Below, in pieces: positions 37,085-46,064 of a stretch of 64,000 nt of DNA. The stretch covers positions 38,273 through 102,272 of the forward strand of contig NZ_VIAR01000012.1 of assembly GCF_006546625.1 (NCBI RefSeq), written 5' to 3'. The stretch's first letter is position 1. Each line of letters opens with the position of its first letter. This stretch comes from Haloflavibacter putidus (GTDB taxonomy: Bacteria; Bacteroidota; Bacteroidia; Flavobacteriales; Flavobacteriaceae). A program made the translations under genes and the position numbers. A model generated the notes under the pieces. It had not been told where the DNA came from. It did not search any database and was given only the letters and a program-made list of their open reading frames with translations.

Positions 37085-38962
37085 ATGGAAAACAAAAAAT
37101 TTGATTTAAACTCCTTAATAGGTTTTGTATTAATTGGTGGTATTTTAATCTGGATGTTATATTCCAATCAAGATGCAACCCCAGAAACCCAAGACCAGCA
37201 AACTACAGAACAAGCAACAGATGCTTCGCAGAAAAATGTATCGAAAGAAGATTTAGAAGCTGCCCCAATTTCTAATCAAAAAAGTCCGGAAAACCTAACC
37301 CCAGACGATTCTTTGGCTTTAGAGCGTGCAAAGGCTAATTTGGGTGCATTTGGTTACTCTAGCACTTTAGCTTCCGCAAAGGGAAATGTAAGCGTTTTAG
37401 AAAACGACCTTTTAGAACTAAAAGTAAGTAATAAAGGAGGACAAATTGTAGAAGCAAAACTAAAACAACACCAAGATTACCAAGGCGAACCAATATACCT
37501 GGTAAAAAACAATAATGCTACTTTTAACCTAAATTTCACGACTGCAGATGGTCGCACGTTAAATACCAAAGACCTTTATTTTGCGCCAAGCTTAAAACAA
37601 AACAACGGGGTAAGTACGCTTTCTATGAAACTTAAGGTTTCGGAAAACGAATACTTAGAATACCTCTATGAAATTAAACCGGAAGATTATATGGTAGATT
37701 TTACCATACGCTCGCAAGGTTTAAACAAGGTTTTACAAGATGATGTTAAGTTAGATTGGCAATTAAAAGGTTACCGTCACGCCAAAAGTATTTCGTACGA
37801 AAATAAATACACCGAAATTAATTGGCAGTACGAAGGCGATAAAGACGATTATACTGGACAAGGTGACCGCGCAGAAGAAGAAGACAAAGATATTTCCTGG
37901 GTTGCTTACCGCCAACACTTTTTTACTTCTATTTTGCTAAACGACAGTCCGTTTGAGCGTGGTAAATTTGTTTCTGAAAATTTGGTACAAGATGAAGATG
38001 TAGACACTTTATACACTAAGAATTTTGCCAGTACGCTTCCTTTAAAATTAAAAGGGGGTGAACTTAACGAGAATTTAAAATGGTATTACGGTCCAACAGA
38101 TTATAAAATTTTAAGCAATTATCCGTATAATTTAGACGAAATTGTGCCATTGGGATGGGGAATTTTTGGCTGGATAAACAAATATTTTATCATTCCGTTT
38201 TTCAACTTGTTATCTGGTTTCTTGCCAGCAGGAATCGCAATTATTTTCTTAACTATTGCCATAAAGTTGTTACTCTCTCCGGTACAATACAAACAATATG
38301 TATCGCAGGCTAAAATGAAAGTTTTACGCCCGGAAATAAACGAGCTTAACGAGAAGTACAAAGACAATGCAATGAAGAAGCAGCAAGAAACGATGAAGCT
38401 GTATTCTAAAGCCGGCGCCAGCCCTATGAGCGGTTGTATTCCTGCTTTGTTGCAAATTCCTGTGTTTTATGCTTTGTTCAATTTCTTTCCTAGCGTTTTT
38501 GAATTGCGCGGAAAAAGCTTTTTATGGGCAGAAGATTTGTCTAGTTATGATGTAATTGCAGAGTTGCCGTTTACCATACCTTTTTATGGAGACCACGTGA
38601 GCCTGTTTCCTATCTTAGCCTCTATTGCCATCTTTATTTATATGATGATGACAACCGGCCAGAGTATGCAGCAAGTGCAACAGCCTGGAATGCCAAATAT
38701 GAAGTTTATTATGTATCTGTCGCCATTGTTTATGCTTGTTTTCTTTAATAATTTTGCCAGTGGTTTATCTTTATATTATCTTACTTCTAACTTGATTACT
38801 ATTGGTATTATGTTGGCGATAAAGAATTTTATTATTGATGAAGATAAAATTCACGCAAAAATTCAAGCCAATAAAAAGAAGCCTAAGAAGAAGAAAGGTA
38901 AGTTTGCAAGAAAATTCCAGGAAATGATGGAAGAAGCAGAAAAACAACAAAAAAAGAAATAA
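37085..38962 (+). CDS. yidC: Membrane protein insertase YidC
   Basis: 625 residues, the Gram-negative two-domain form. An N-terminal membrane span (LIGFVLIGGILIWMLY) is followed by a Gln/Thr-rich linker and a periplasmic beta-sandwich (about 100-360). Five membrane helices follow, with the conserved SPVQYKQYVSQAKMKVLRPE and GASPMSGCIPALLQIPVFYA. The C-terminus is very basic (KKKPKKKKGKF). YidC inserts and folds inner-membrane proteins alone or with SecYEG. A strong terminator follows. Confidence 0.97.
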   Translation: MENKKFDLNSLIGFVLIGGILIWMLYSNQDATPETQDQQTTEQATDASQKNVSKEDLEAAPISNQKSPENLTPDDSLALERAKANLGAFGYSSTLASAKGNVSVLENDLLELKVSNKGGQIVEAKLKQHQDYQGEPIYLVKNNNATFNLNFTTADGRTLNTKDLYFAPSLKQNNGVSTLSMKLKVSENEYLEYLYEIKPEDYMVDFTIRSQGLNKVLQDDVKLDWQLKGYRHAKSISYENKYTEINWQYEGDKDDYTGQGDRAEEEDKDISWVAYRQHFFTSILLNDSPFERGKFVSENLVQDEDVDTLYTKNFASTLPLKLKGGELNENLKWYYGPTDYKILSNYPYNLDEIVPLGWGIFGWINKYFIIPFFNLLSGFLPAGIAIIFLTIAIKLLLSPVQYKQYVSQAKMKVLRPEINELNEKYKDNAMKKQQETMKLYSKAGASPMSGCIPALLQIPVFYALFNFFPSVFELRGKSFLWAEDLSSYDVIAELPFTIPFYGDHVSLFPILASIAIFIYMMMTTGQSMQQVQQPGMPNMKFIMYLSPLFMLVFFNNFASGLSLYYLTSNLITIGIMLAIKNFIIDEDKIHAKIQANKKKPKKKKGKFARKFQEMMEEAEKQQKKK

Positions 38963-38990
38963 GTCTTACACCAAGAAGCAAATGTTTAGA

Positions 38991-39018
38991 AACCTGTCTT
39001 TACCGACAGGTTTTTTTA
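38991..39018 (+). terminator. Intrinsic terminator of yidC
   Basis: AACCTGTC (38991-38998) pairs with GACAGGTT (39005-39012) around a six-base loop and runs into seven T residues. Confidence 0.9.
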
Positions 39019-39475
39019 TGGTATATTGGAGCTTTCTTTTTTATAGTTACCAAGAGCAAGTCTTTTGCTGCGTTTTAGAGCGAAATTTAAAAGCAGAAAA
39101 CCAACTAAGTAATGTTTTATGCTAGACTTTATGGAAAGTAAACCTCCTAGTAGAATTGCAATAATTAATTTGACATAGGCCAATGTTTTCTTTAATCTTT
39201 AGTAATTTATAAAGATAAAAATGTATTGCAAGTTAAATCGTTTTGTTAATAATGCAACGACCGTCAACTTTTAAATCCGTAAAGGGAAAATTTAAAACAG
39301 TTAACTACACTTTGTTTTGTTCTCTTCTAAAGTCGGTTCAGATAAATTCCGTAAAGGAAAAATACTGCTTTTTTTTAACATAGCAATTTCGATCATTCCA
39401 GATAAAAATATCCTTCCGAAAAGTTAAAAACGCATTCTTGTTGCAGTTAATTATTATATAAAACAATTTCAAGAA

Positions 39476-39510
39476 CTAAAAACTCCGACCTTATAAGAAG
39501 ATCGGAGTTG
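39476..39510 (-). terminator. Intrinsic terminator of the first FAS1 gene
   Basis: AACTCCGA (39481-39488) pairs with TCGGAGTT (39502-39509); read on the minus strand the hairpin is followed by a short T-run. It lies 29 bases past the stop at 39539. Confidence 0.8.
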
Positions 39511-39538
39511 TTAAATCAACTAAAGTATTTTAGTTTAC

Positions 39539-40954
39539 TTATTCCGGTAAAAGAACTTTATCTATGGCGTGTACAACACCGTTTGCAGCCTGTACATCTG
39601 TTACGATAATTGTGCTTGTTCTTCCGTTTGCATCTGTAATTGTACCGGCATCTGCATCAATACTAACTGCTCCGCCCAAAGTAGTAAGTGGACCGTTAGA
39701 AAGATCTTCTGCAGTGATATTATTTTCTGCCATTACGTGCATGTTTAAAGTAGCTGCTAATGTAGCAGCATCAATGGCGTTTAAATCATTTACTTCTAAC
39801 TCTGCCAATAAATCTGCAAAAGCATCGTTAGTTGGCGCAAATACTGTAAATGGTGCAGGAGAAGGACCGTTAGGGGTAGATAAGGTTTCTATAAAAGTAT
39901 AGTCTTCTTCTCTGGTCAACGCAGTTTCTAATACTTCAAAAGTAGGATCTGCCGTAGCAAATGTAGTTACTTTGGGTAAATCTACAACAGCACTTACTTT
40001 ATGCATCACACCATTAATAGCCATAATATCTGCCAGTTCTACAGTTGCGTTACCGTTAAGCATTACGCCGTTATCTGTATTAAGGTATAAACTTAATTTA
40101 TTAGATGTATCTGCAAAAGTAGCTTCTGTTTTTACATAACCATTCTCAATATCTGTAGCCATTACAGCAGCATTAAGCAAGAGATGATTTCGTAATAAAT
40201 TGTCTAAAGCAGCACCACTAACATCTCCTAAACCTATACCAGCTTCCGTTAAAAAGCTTTCAAAAGCGGCATTGGTTGGAGCAAATACAGTTAAATCTGT
40301 AGCTGTGTTTGCCGCAACGCCAACAAAGTCTGTAGTATTGTTCTCGTCTGTTAATGCAGTTAATAAAGTAGACAAATTAGAATCGTTTGCAGCAAATGTT
40401 GCCAAAGTTGGTAAAGGTATTACTTTATCTACTGCGTGAATTATACCATTATCGGTTTCTATATCTGCTGTGGTTACGGTAGAAAAACCGTTTAGCATAA
40501 CGCCGTTGTCGGTATCTACTAAAAGGCTCAAATTAGCATCGGTTCCTTCTTTAGTTGCCAATGTACTTACGTAGCCAGAAGTTAAACTGCCAGAGTTTAA
40601 TTCTGAACCTAAAACGTGGTTTAATAAGTAACGTTTTAGCGTTTCGGTTGGGATAGCATTCAAATTCTCAAAGCCGTTTTCTAACAAAAAGGCCGAAAAA
40701 GCATCGTTGTTAGGAGCAAAAACAGTAAAAGTACCGTTTTGATCTAAAGTTTCGTCCAAACCGGTAATTTCTAAAGCTAGGTCTAACGTAGAATAATCTG
40801 CGTTATCTTCTACAAAATCTTCAATGGAATTTCCTACCGGAGGTTGTGTTGGTGCAACAGTGTCATCGTCATCACTACAGGCAACTAAAAACCCAGTAGC
40901 TAAAAACAACACCGAAATGTTTCGTGTTAGTTTTGAAATAAATCTCATGTTCAT
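39539..40954 (-). CDS. Triple-fasciclin (FAS1) lipoprotein A
   Basis: 471 residues from the ATG at 40954; a second ATG two codons later is equally possible. Lipobox GFLVAC is followed by an acidic SDDDD stretch, a motif associated with surface export of Bacteroidota lipoproteins. Three FAS1 domains follow (about 35-150, 155-295, 300-471). Each has the TVFAPTNDAF-type H1 motif and an NGVVHAIDKV-type H2 motif. FAS1 domains mediate adhesion or matrix interaction. A close paralogue lies immediately upstream at 41070-42485, in the same orientation. Confidence 0.88.
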   Translation of the reverse strand: MNMRFISKLTRNISVLFLATGFLVACSDDDDTVAPTQPPVGNSIEDFVEDNADYSTLDLALEITGLDETLDQNGTFTVFAPNNDAFSAFLLENGFENLNAIPTETLKRYLLNHVLGSELNSGSLTSGYVSTLATKEGTDANLSLLVDTDNGVMLNGFSTVTTADIETDNGIIHAVDKVIPLPTLATFAANDSNLSTLLTALTDENNTTDFVGVAANTATDLTVFAPTNAAFESFLTEAGIGLGDVSGAALDNLLRNHLLLNAAVMATDIENGYVKTEATFADTSNKLSLYLNTDNGVMLNGNATVELADIMAINGVMHKVSAVVDLPKVTTFATADPTFEVLETALTREEDYTFIETLSTPNGPSPAPFTVFAPTNDAFADLLAELEVNDLNAIDAATLAATLNMHVMAENNITAEDLSNGPLTTLGGAVSIDADAGTITDANGRTSTIIVTDVQAANGVVHAIDKVLLPE

Positions 40955-40973
40955 CTTGTTTTTGTTTAAGATA

Positions 40974-40981
40974 CAAATATA
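40974..40981 (-). promoter_or_regulatory. -7 box of FAS1 lipoprotein A
   Basis: The minus strand reads TATATTTG followed by TATCTT, a good -7 match 19 bases before the ATG. It implies that gene A can be transcribed separately from gene B. Confidence 0.5.
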
Positions 40982-41069
40982 AAAGATGAACAAAATTTCT
41001 AGCTTGAACAAAAGTTAATCTTACTATAATTACTGTGAAATTTTTGCCATATTACAATTTTACAAGTCA

Positions 41070-42485
41070 TTACGGTAGCAAAACCTTCAGCAATTTTTGT
41101 AAAACACCATTAGTTGCTTGTACATCTATCGTTTCAATTTCTGCCGTTCTTTCTACCGGATCTACCAAAGTTTCTTGGTTTGCATCTAAAATTACTTGCC
41201 CAGATAAACTGCTTAAAGTTTGATCTGTAAAAGTTGAAGACTGTAAATTACTTTCCGGAATTATGTGCAATTTTAAGATATTGGTTAAAGAATCTCCCGG
41301 AATATCTTCTATAGTAGCCGTTTGCTCTGGATACAATTCTGCCAACACTTCTTCAAAAGCATTATCTGTAGGTGCAAAAAGTGTAAATGGCGCTTGGCTG
41401 GAAGCCAAATTGTTTTGTGCAAGCAAAGCAAAGAAAGCTTCTGGACTCTGGTCGTCTCTGTTTATAGCTTCGGTTAAGGTTTGCAATTGCATATCTGCTT
41501 TTAAAAAAGTAGTTAAGCTTGGCAATTTTAAAACAGCATCGGTCACATGCATTACTCCGTTTAAAGCCACAATGTCATTTACAACCACATTGCTTTGGCC
41601 ATTTATTTTTAAACCTATTTCTGTATTGATATATCGACTAATTGGATAAGAATTTCCCGTAAAATTTTCCGTTACAACGGAAGCAAAATAACCAGTTCTA
41701 AAATCTGTAGAGAGTTGAAATTCATCCAATAAATGATAAGCATAAATTGCTTCTAAACTCTCTGAACTAGTAGGTGCATTTTGATTAAAAGCTTCCACAG
41801 CAGTGGCATTAGGTACAAAAACTGTTTTTAAACTGGTAGAATCTTGCAAACTATTTAAAAAAGTAGGTTCTATTTCTGAACTGCTTATGTTTTGGTAAAA
41901 AGCATTTAAGTTATTATCTACTTCTAAAAAAGTTGCTAAAAAAGCCGGTTTAATAAGTTGGTTTACTTCGTGAAAAATACCATTATCTGTTTCTACATCT
42001 GCAAAAATAATTTCACTCGCACCATTAATTCGCAAATTTTCCTGAGTATTTATATAAACATTTAAATTTGAAGTAGTACTATCTGTTACAGCAATACTGG
42101 CCATTGTTTTATAATACCCCGTATTAAATGAAGCCGCCGGATTTAGTGTTTCTAAAATGTGATTTTTTACTAATTTTTCTAATTGAGCGTTTGGCAATTG
42201 CCCTAAAGAATCTAAATTGACAGTTTGTAAAAAAGCTTCTACGGCTTGATTGTTGGGCGCAAAAAAAGTATAAGTCCCGGAGTTTCCGTCTAAAGTATTG
42301 GTAAGTCCTACCTTATCGACCGCTTTTGAAAAACGAGCAAAACGCGGATTTTTATCCATATAATTTACAATAGAATTGGTGCCCTCTATTATATTATCAT
42401 TATCATCGTCGTTTGCGCAGCCAATAAAGAATAAAACTGGCAAACTAATTGTTAGTATCTTTGCAAATCTTGAAATAAAATTCAT
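41070..42485 (-). CDS. Triple-fasciclin (FAS1) lipoprotein B
   Basis: 471 residues with lipobox LFFIGC near residue 22 and an acidic ANDDDNDN stretch. Three FAS1 domains are visible with TYTFFAPNNQAVEAFL, LKTVFVPNATAVEAF and FTLFAPTDNAFEEVL as H1 motifs. The second domain is the most divergent. Likely a surface-exposed adhesin-like lipoprotein, paralogous to the downstream gene; tandem duplication is the simple explanation. It diverges from the MORN-repeat gene, 54 bases away. Confidence 0.87.
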   Translation of the reverse strand: MNFISRFAKILTISLPVLFFIGCANDDDNDNIIEGTNSIVNYMDKNPRFARFSKAVDKVGLTNTLDGNSGTYTFFAPNNQAVEAFLQTVNLDSLGQLPNAQLEKLVKNHILETLNPAASFNTGYYKTMASIAVTDSTTSNLNVYINTQENLRINGASEIIFADVETDNGIFHEVNQLIKPAFLATFLEVDNNLNAFYQNISSSEIEPTFLNSLQDSTSLKTVFVPNATAVEAFNQNAPTSSESLEAIYAYHLLDEFQLSTDFRTGYFASVVTENFTGNSYPISRYINTEIGLKINGQSNVVVNDIVALNGVMHVTDAVLKLPSLTTFLKADMQLQTLTEAINRDDQSPEAFFALLAQNNLASSQAPFTLFAPTDNAFEEVLAELYPEQTATIEDIPGDSLTNILKLHIIPESNLQSSTFTDQTLSSLSGQVILDANQETLVDPVERTAEIETIDVQATNGVLQKLLKVLLP

Positions 42486-42539
42486 TCTTAAAAGTTTTAA
42501 TGCTAAAGTAAACTATATTTTAAAGATACAAAACAACCT

Positions 42540-43214
42540 ATGTATAATATAAAAACTCTTGCAATATTCTTTGTTGCGATAAGCTTTCCTCTCATTATAA
42601 ATGCGCAAATTAATGCACACGATGCGCAAAACCGTAGACACGGCAAATGGCAGAAAAATTATGAAAATACCGGTAAGATTAGGTATAAAGGGCAGTTTGA
42701 GCACGGTAAAGAAGTTGGCACCTTTAAGTTTTACGATAAAAGCAGCGATAAACATCCGCTGGCAACCAAAACCTATTTACCAAAGTCAGATAGTATTTCC
42801 GTAAAGTTTTATACGCCAAAAGGCAAATTGGTAAGTGAGGGCAAAATGATTGGCAGAAAAAAAGAGGGAAAATGGCGCTACTACCATAAGAATAATCAGC
42901 AGCTTATGATGCTAGAAAATTATGAAAATGATTTGTTAGCCGGTTGGAAAGAAATTTATTTCCCTAATGGCAAAGTGGCAGAAAAGCAACATTTCTCAAA
43001 AGGTAAAGCCGACGGTAAAAATTTTGTTTACGGAAAAAACGGGCAGCTTATTCAGGAGTACACCTATAAAAATGGCAAATTTCACGGACCGGTAAAAATC
43101 TACGATGCAAACGGCAATTTAAAAACCGAAGGCAATTATAAAAACGGTTTAAAAACCGGCACCTGGAAATATTATAAAAATGGTAATATAGAAGAGACGG
43201 AGCAACATCCGTAA
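42540..43214 (+). CDS. MORN-repeat (YwqK-like) exported protein
   Basis: 224 residues with a signal peptide ending near IINAQ. The rest is a run of MORN-like repeats of the form YENTGKIRYKGQFEHGKEVG, GKLVSEGKMIGRKKEGKWRY, NGQLIQEYTYKNGKFHGPVK and NLKTEGNYKNGLKTGTWKYY. Some relatives are labelled YwqK antitoxins, but no toxin is adjacent and this copy is exported, so that label is doubtful. The stop codon lies inside a TCCGTAAAG word. It precedes mnmA by 37 bases. Confidence 0.8.
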   Translation: MYNIKTLAIFFVAISFPLIINAQINAHDAQNRRHGKWQKNYENTGKIRYKGQFEHGKEVGTFKFYDKSSDKHPLATKTYLPKSDSISVKFYTPKGKLVSEGKMIGRKKEGKWRYYHKNNQQLMMLENYENDLLAGWKEIYFPNGKVAEKQHFSKGKADGKNFVYGKNGQLIQEYTYKNGKFHGPVKIYDANGNLKTEGNYKNGLKTGTWKYYKNGNIEETEQHP

Positions 43215-43230
43215 AGCAGATTTTATTGTT

Positions 43231-43238
43231 TAATTTTG
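43231..43238 (+). promoter_or_regulatory. -7 box of mnmA
   Basis: TAATTTTG fits TAnnTTTG and is followed 13 bases later by the GTG start of mnmA. No -33 TTG at standard spacing. Confidence 0.5.
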
Positions 43239-43251
43239 CAAAAAAAACAGC

Positions 43252-44445
43252 GTGAAGAAAAAAAGAGTAGTAGTTGGTCTAAGTGGTGGCGTAGATTCTA
43301 GCGTAACAGCCTATTTGCTAAAAAAACAAGGCTTTGAAGTAATAGGTTTGTTTATGAAAAACTGGCACGACGATAGCGTAACCATTAGCGACGAATGCCC
43401 GTGGTTAGACGATAGTAACGACGCTATGTTGGTGGCAGATAAACTGAATATTCCTTTTCAAACGGTAGATTTGAGCGAAGAATATAAAGAACGTATCGTA
43501 GATTATATGTTTAACGAATACGAAAAAGGCCGTACCCCAAACCCCGATGTACTTTGCAATCGTGAAATAAAATTTGATGTTTTTATGAAAATCGCCCTTT
43601 CGTTAGGAGCAGATTATGTTGCTACCGGGCATTATTGCAGAAAAGCCGAAACAACTATTAATAATAAAACAGTTTACAGGCTTTTGGCCGGAAAAGATAA
43701 AAATAAAGATCAGTCTTATTTTCTTTGTCAGCTTTCGCAAGCGCAGTTAGCAAAAACCTTGTTTCCTATAGGAGAATTGCAAAAAAGTGAAGTGCGCGAA
43801 ATTGCCACCCAACAAAACTTGGTTACGGCAGATAAAAAAGACTCGCAAGGACTTTGCTTTATTGGTAAAGTACGTTTGCCAGATTTTCTACAACAAAAAT
43901 TAAAACCCAAAACCGGCGATATTATAGAAATTCCGCAAAGTGAAATTTTGATAGATAAAGTTGCGCAAATAAACGGTGATAAGGTTTCGTTTTTAAAAGC
44001 AGCCAGTAAAAAACATACCTATTCTCCGCAACTGGGTAAAAAAGTAGGTGAACACCACGGTGCACATTTCTTTACCAAAGGACAACGTAAAGGTCTTGCC
44101 GTTGGCGGAACGCCGGAACCGCTTTTTGTTTTGGAAACCGATGTAGATAAAAATATAATTTATGCCGGACAAGGTAAAAACCATCCCGGTTTATTGCGCC
44201 AAGGACTCAAAGTAAACAACGACGAAGTACATTGGGTGCGCGAAGACTTGACTTTAGAGCCTGGTCAAGAACTTGCCATACAAGCAAGAATACGTTACCG
44301 CCAACCTTTGGAAGATGCAAAACTACACCAAACTGAAAAAGCGCTTTACGTAATTTTTGAAAACAAACAAACCGCCATTACAGAAGGACAATTTGTAGCT
44401 TGGTACGATGGCGAAGAATTATTGGGATCGGGAGTAATTTCGTAA
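43252..44445 (+). CDS. mnmA: tRNA-specific 2-thiouridylase MnmA
   Basis: 397 residues from a GTG start ([13 protein letters not shown]). The PP-loop motif is [15 protein letters not shown]. The two catalytic cysteines lie in [11 protein letters not shown] (about residue 103) and [11 protein letters not shown] (about 203). [14 protein letters not shown] and the C-terminal beta-barrel ([11 protein letters not shown]) are typical. The enzyme adds sulfur to U34 of Lys, Glu and Gln tRNAs using ATP and a persulfide relay. Confidence 0.96.
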   Translation: MKKKRVVVGLSGGVDSSVTAYLLKKQGFEVIGLFMKNWHDDSVTISDECPWLDDSNDAMLVADKLNIPFQTVDLSEEYKERIVDYMFNEYEKGRTPNPDVLCNREIKFDVFMKIALSLGADYVATGHYCRKAETTINNKTVYRLLAGKDKNKDQSYFLCQLSQAQLAKTLFPIGELQKSEVREIATQQNLVTADKKDSQGLCFIGKVRLPDFLQQKLKPKTGDIIEIPQSEILIDKVAQINGDKVSFLKAASKKHTYSPQLGKKVGEHHGAHFFTKGQRKGLAVGGTPEPLFVLETDVDKNIIYAGQGKNHPGLLRQGLKVNNDEVHWVREDLTLEPGQELAIQARIRYRQPLEDAKLHQTEKALYVIFENKQTAITEGQFVAWYDGEELLGSGVIS

Positions 44446-44479
44446 ATTTGATAAAGTACTTAAATTTTAATTTTTGTTC

Positions 44480-45424
44480 ATGACAAACAACAGAATTACA
44501 CAGCTATTTAACATAGAATATCCACTTATTCAAGCAGGAATGATTTGGGCCAGCGGATGGAAACTGGCTAGCACCGTTAGTAACGCAGGCGGTTTAGGCA
44601 TAATTGGTGCCGGCTCTATGTATCCAGATATTTTGCGCGAGCATATACAAAAATGTAAAAAAGCTACCAGCAAACCATTTGGAGTAAACGTGCCAATGCT
44701 CTACCCTGACCTAGAAAAAATAATGGAAATTATTATAGAAGAAGGCGTAGAAATTGTTTTCACTTCTGCCGGAAATCCTAAAACCTGGACGCCAATTTTA
44801 AAAGAAAACAATATAAAAGTTGTGCACGTAGTAAGCAGTGTAAAATTTGCTTTAAAAGCAGAAGCTGCGGGTGTAGATGCGGTCGTAGCCGAAGGTTTTG
44901 AGGCTGGCGGGCATAACGGGAGAGAAGAAACTACCACTTTTACACTTATACCAATGGTAAAAGAACAACTAGAAATTCCGCTTATTGCTGCAGGAGGCGT
45001 AGCCACCGGTCGCGGAATGTTGGCTGCAATGGTTTTAGGTGCAGATGCCGTGCAAATTGGCAGTAGGTTTGTTGCGAGTAACGAAGCTTCTTCGCACCAA
45101 AACTTTAAAGAAATGGTGGTAGACTCCAAAGAAGGAGACACGCAATTAACCTTAAAAGAATTAGCGCCGGTTCGTATGCTAAAAAATAAATTCTTTCAAG
45201 ATGTGATGGAGTTGTATACCAAGCAACCAACCAAAGAAGATTTGACCACACTACTAGGTCGCGCCCGAGCCAAAAAAGGAATGTTTGAAGGAGATTTGGA
45301 AGAAGGCGAACTAGAAATAGGTCAGATTAGCGGACTTATAAACGAAATTAAACCAGCTGCCGAAATCGTAAAAGAAATTGTGGCAGAATTTGAAGCGGTA
45401 AAAAAAGAAGTTTCTACTCTTTAA
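44480..45424 (+). CDS. Nitronate monooxygenase-like FMN enzyme
   Basis: 314 residues from the ATG at 44480; a TTG two codons upstream is less likely. Motifs of the 2-nitropropane dioxygenase/nitronate monooxygenase TIM barrel: YPLIQAGMIWASGWKLAS, FGVNVPM, VAEGFEAGGHNGREE with the catalytic His, IAAGGVATGRGMLAAM and GADAVQIGSRFVAS for FMN binding. Class I NMOs detoxify nitronates such as propionate 3-nitronate; some relatives are enoyl-ACP reductases (FabK), which cannot be excluded here. It is 34 bases after mnmA. Confidence 0.85.
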   Translation: MTNNRITQLFNIEYPLIQAGMIWASGWKLASTVSNAGGLGIIGAGSMYPDILREHIQKCKKATSKPFGVNVPMLYPDLEKIMEIIIEEGVEIVFTSAGNPKTWTPILKENNIKVVHVVSSVKFALKAEAAGVDAVVAEGFEAGGHNGREETTTFTLIPMVKEQLEIPLIAAGGVATGRGMLAAMVLGADAVQIGSRFVASNEASSHQNFKEMVVDSKEGDTQLTLKELAPVRMLKNKFFQDVMELYTKQPTKEDLTTLLGRARAKKGMFEGDLEEGELEIGQISGLINEIKPAAEIVKEIVAEFEAVKKEVSTL

Positions 45425-45458
45425 AAGAGCAGTTGCGTACAATTTTAAAAATAGGAAA

Positions 45459-45581
45459 ATGATACGAAGGTATTATAATGAAGAATGGAAAGAGATTGAA
45501 TTTGACGACAAGATTTCGGAAAAAGAAAAATTTAAAATATCCAATTTCGGTAGAATAATAAACTGGATAGAGAATTTCTAG
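45459..45581 (+). pseudogene. Small ORF resembling the N-terminus of a NUMOD4/HNH protein, probable remnant
   Basis: An ATG with an upstream AGGAAA encodes 40 residues: RRYYNEEWKEIEF, then KFKISNFGRIINWIENF, followed by TAG. The EEWKEI...F.ISNFGRI spacing matches the NUMOD4 motif that begins many flavobacterial HNH-type endonuclease-like proteins, usually well over 100 residues long. The frame after the stop does not continue the family pattern convincingly, so this looks like a truncated remnant. It may still be a real short gene. Confidence 0.45.
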
Positions 45582-45653
45582 TTAAAAAATACTTTACAAA
45601 CGCTTATCAAATATTACCACTCAAAAAAAATATAATTCTCTCTTTACAGAAAA

Positions 45654-46064
45654 CTATTTAGCGGGATAAATAAATTCAATATCCTTTTGCATATCGGGAT
45701 GTAAGCTTTGCAGAACCGGACAAGTTTTTGCGGTTTTTTCTAAGATTTGGGTGGTTTTGTCGTCAAAAACTTTCGGGAAATGAATTTTCACTTCTACTTT
45801 AGAAATTCTTCTGGGGTTAGAAGCCATGGTTTTAGTTACTTCTGCATAGGTGTTTTTAAGCTCTACCTGTAATTGTTCGGCTTTAATTCCCATAACGGTA
45901 AGCATGCAATTTGCTAAAGCCGTTGCAACCGTATCTGTAGGAGAAAAAGCTTCTCCTTTGCCATGATTATCTGTCGGTGCATCTGTAAAATACTTGGTGT
46001 TACTCTTAATATGCAAGTTTTCTACACGTAGATTTCCTACGTAAGTTGCTTTTGCTGTAATCAT
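45654..46064 (-). CDS. OsmC-family peroxiredoxin-like protein
   Basis: 136 residues with the OsmC/Ohr fold pattern. The two conserved cysteines are in ALANCMLTVMGIKAE (about residue 50) and KTCPVLQSLHPDM (about 114). GEAFSPTDTVATALANC is the typical lead-in. OsmC-type proteins reduce organic hydroperoxides with a Cys pair. The start overlaps the stop of the LysM gene as TAATG, so the two are translationally coupled. Confidence 0.9.
   Translation of the reverse strand: MITAKATYVGNLRVENLHIKSNTKYFTDAPTDNHGKGEAFSPTDTVATALANCMLTVMGIKAEQLQVELKNTYAEVTKTMASNPRRISKVEVKIHFPKVFDDKTTQILEKTAKTCPVLQSLHPDMQKDIEFIYPAK

Larger units (their letters stand above)
38963..39538. other. 576-base intergenic region between yidC and the FAS1 genes
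   Basis: Apart from two terminators at its ends, this stretch shows no credible coding frame and no RNA gene that I recognise. It is AT-rich and contains two copies of the TCCGTAAAG word 72 bases apart (CCGTAAAG at 39277 and 39349); the second is the most palindromic form, TTCCGTAAAGGAA. Confidence 0.6.

Noticed and set aside
42540..43214. Calling the MORN protein a YwqK antitoxin
   Set aside because: It has a signal peptide and there is no adjacent toxin gene; only the repeat type is shared.
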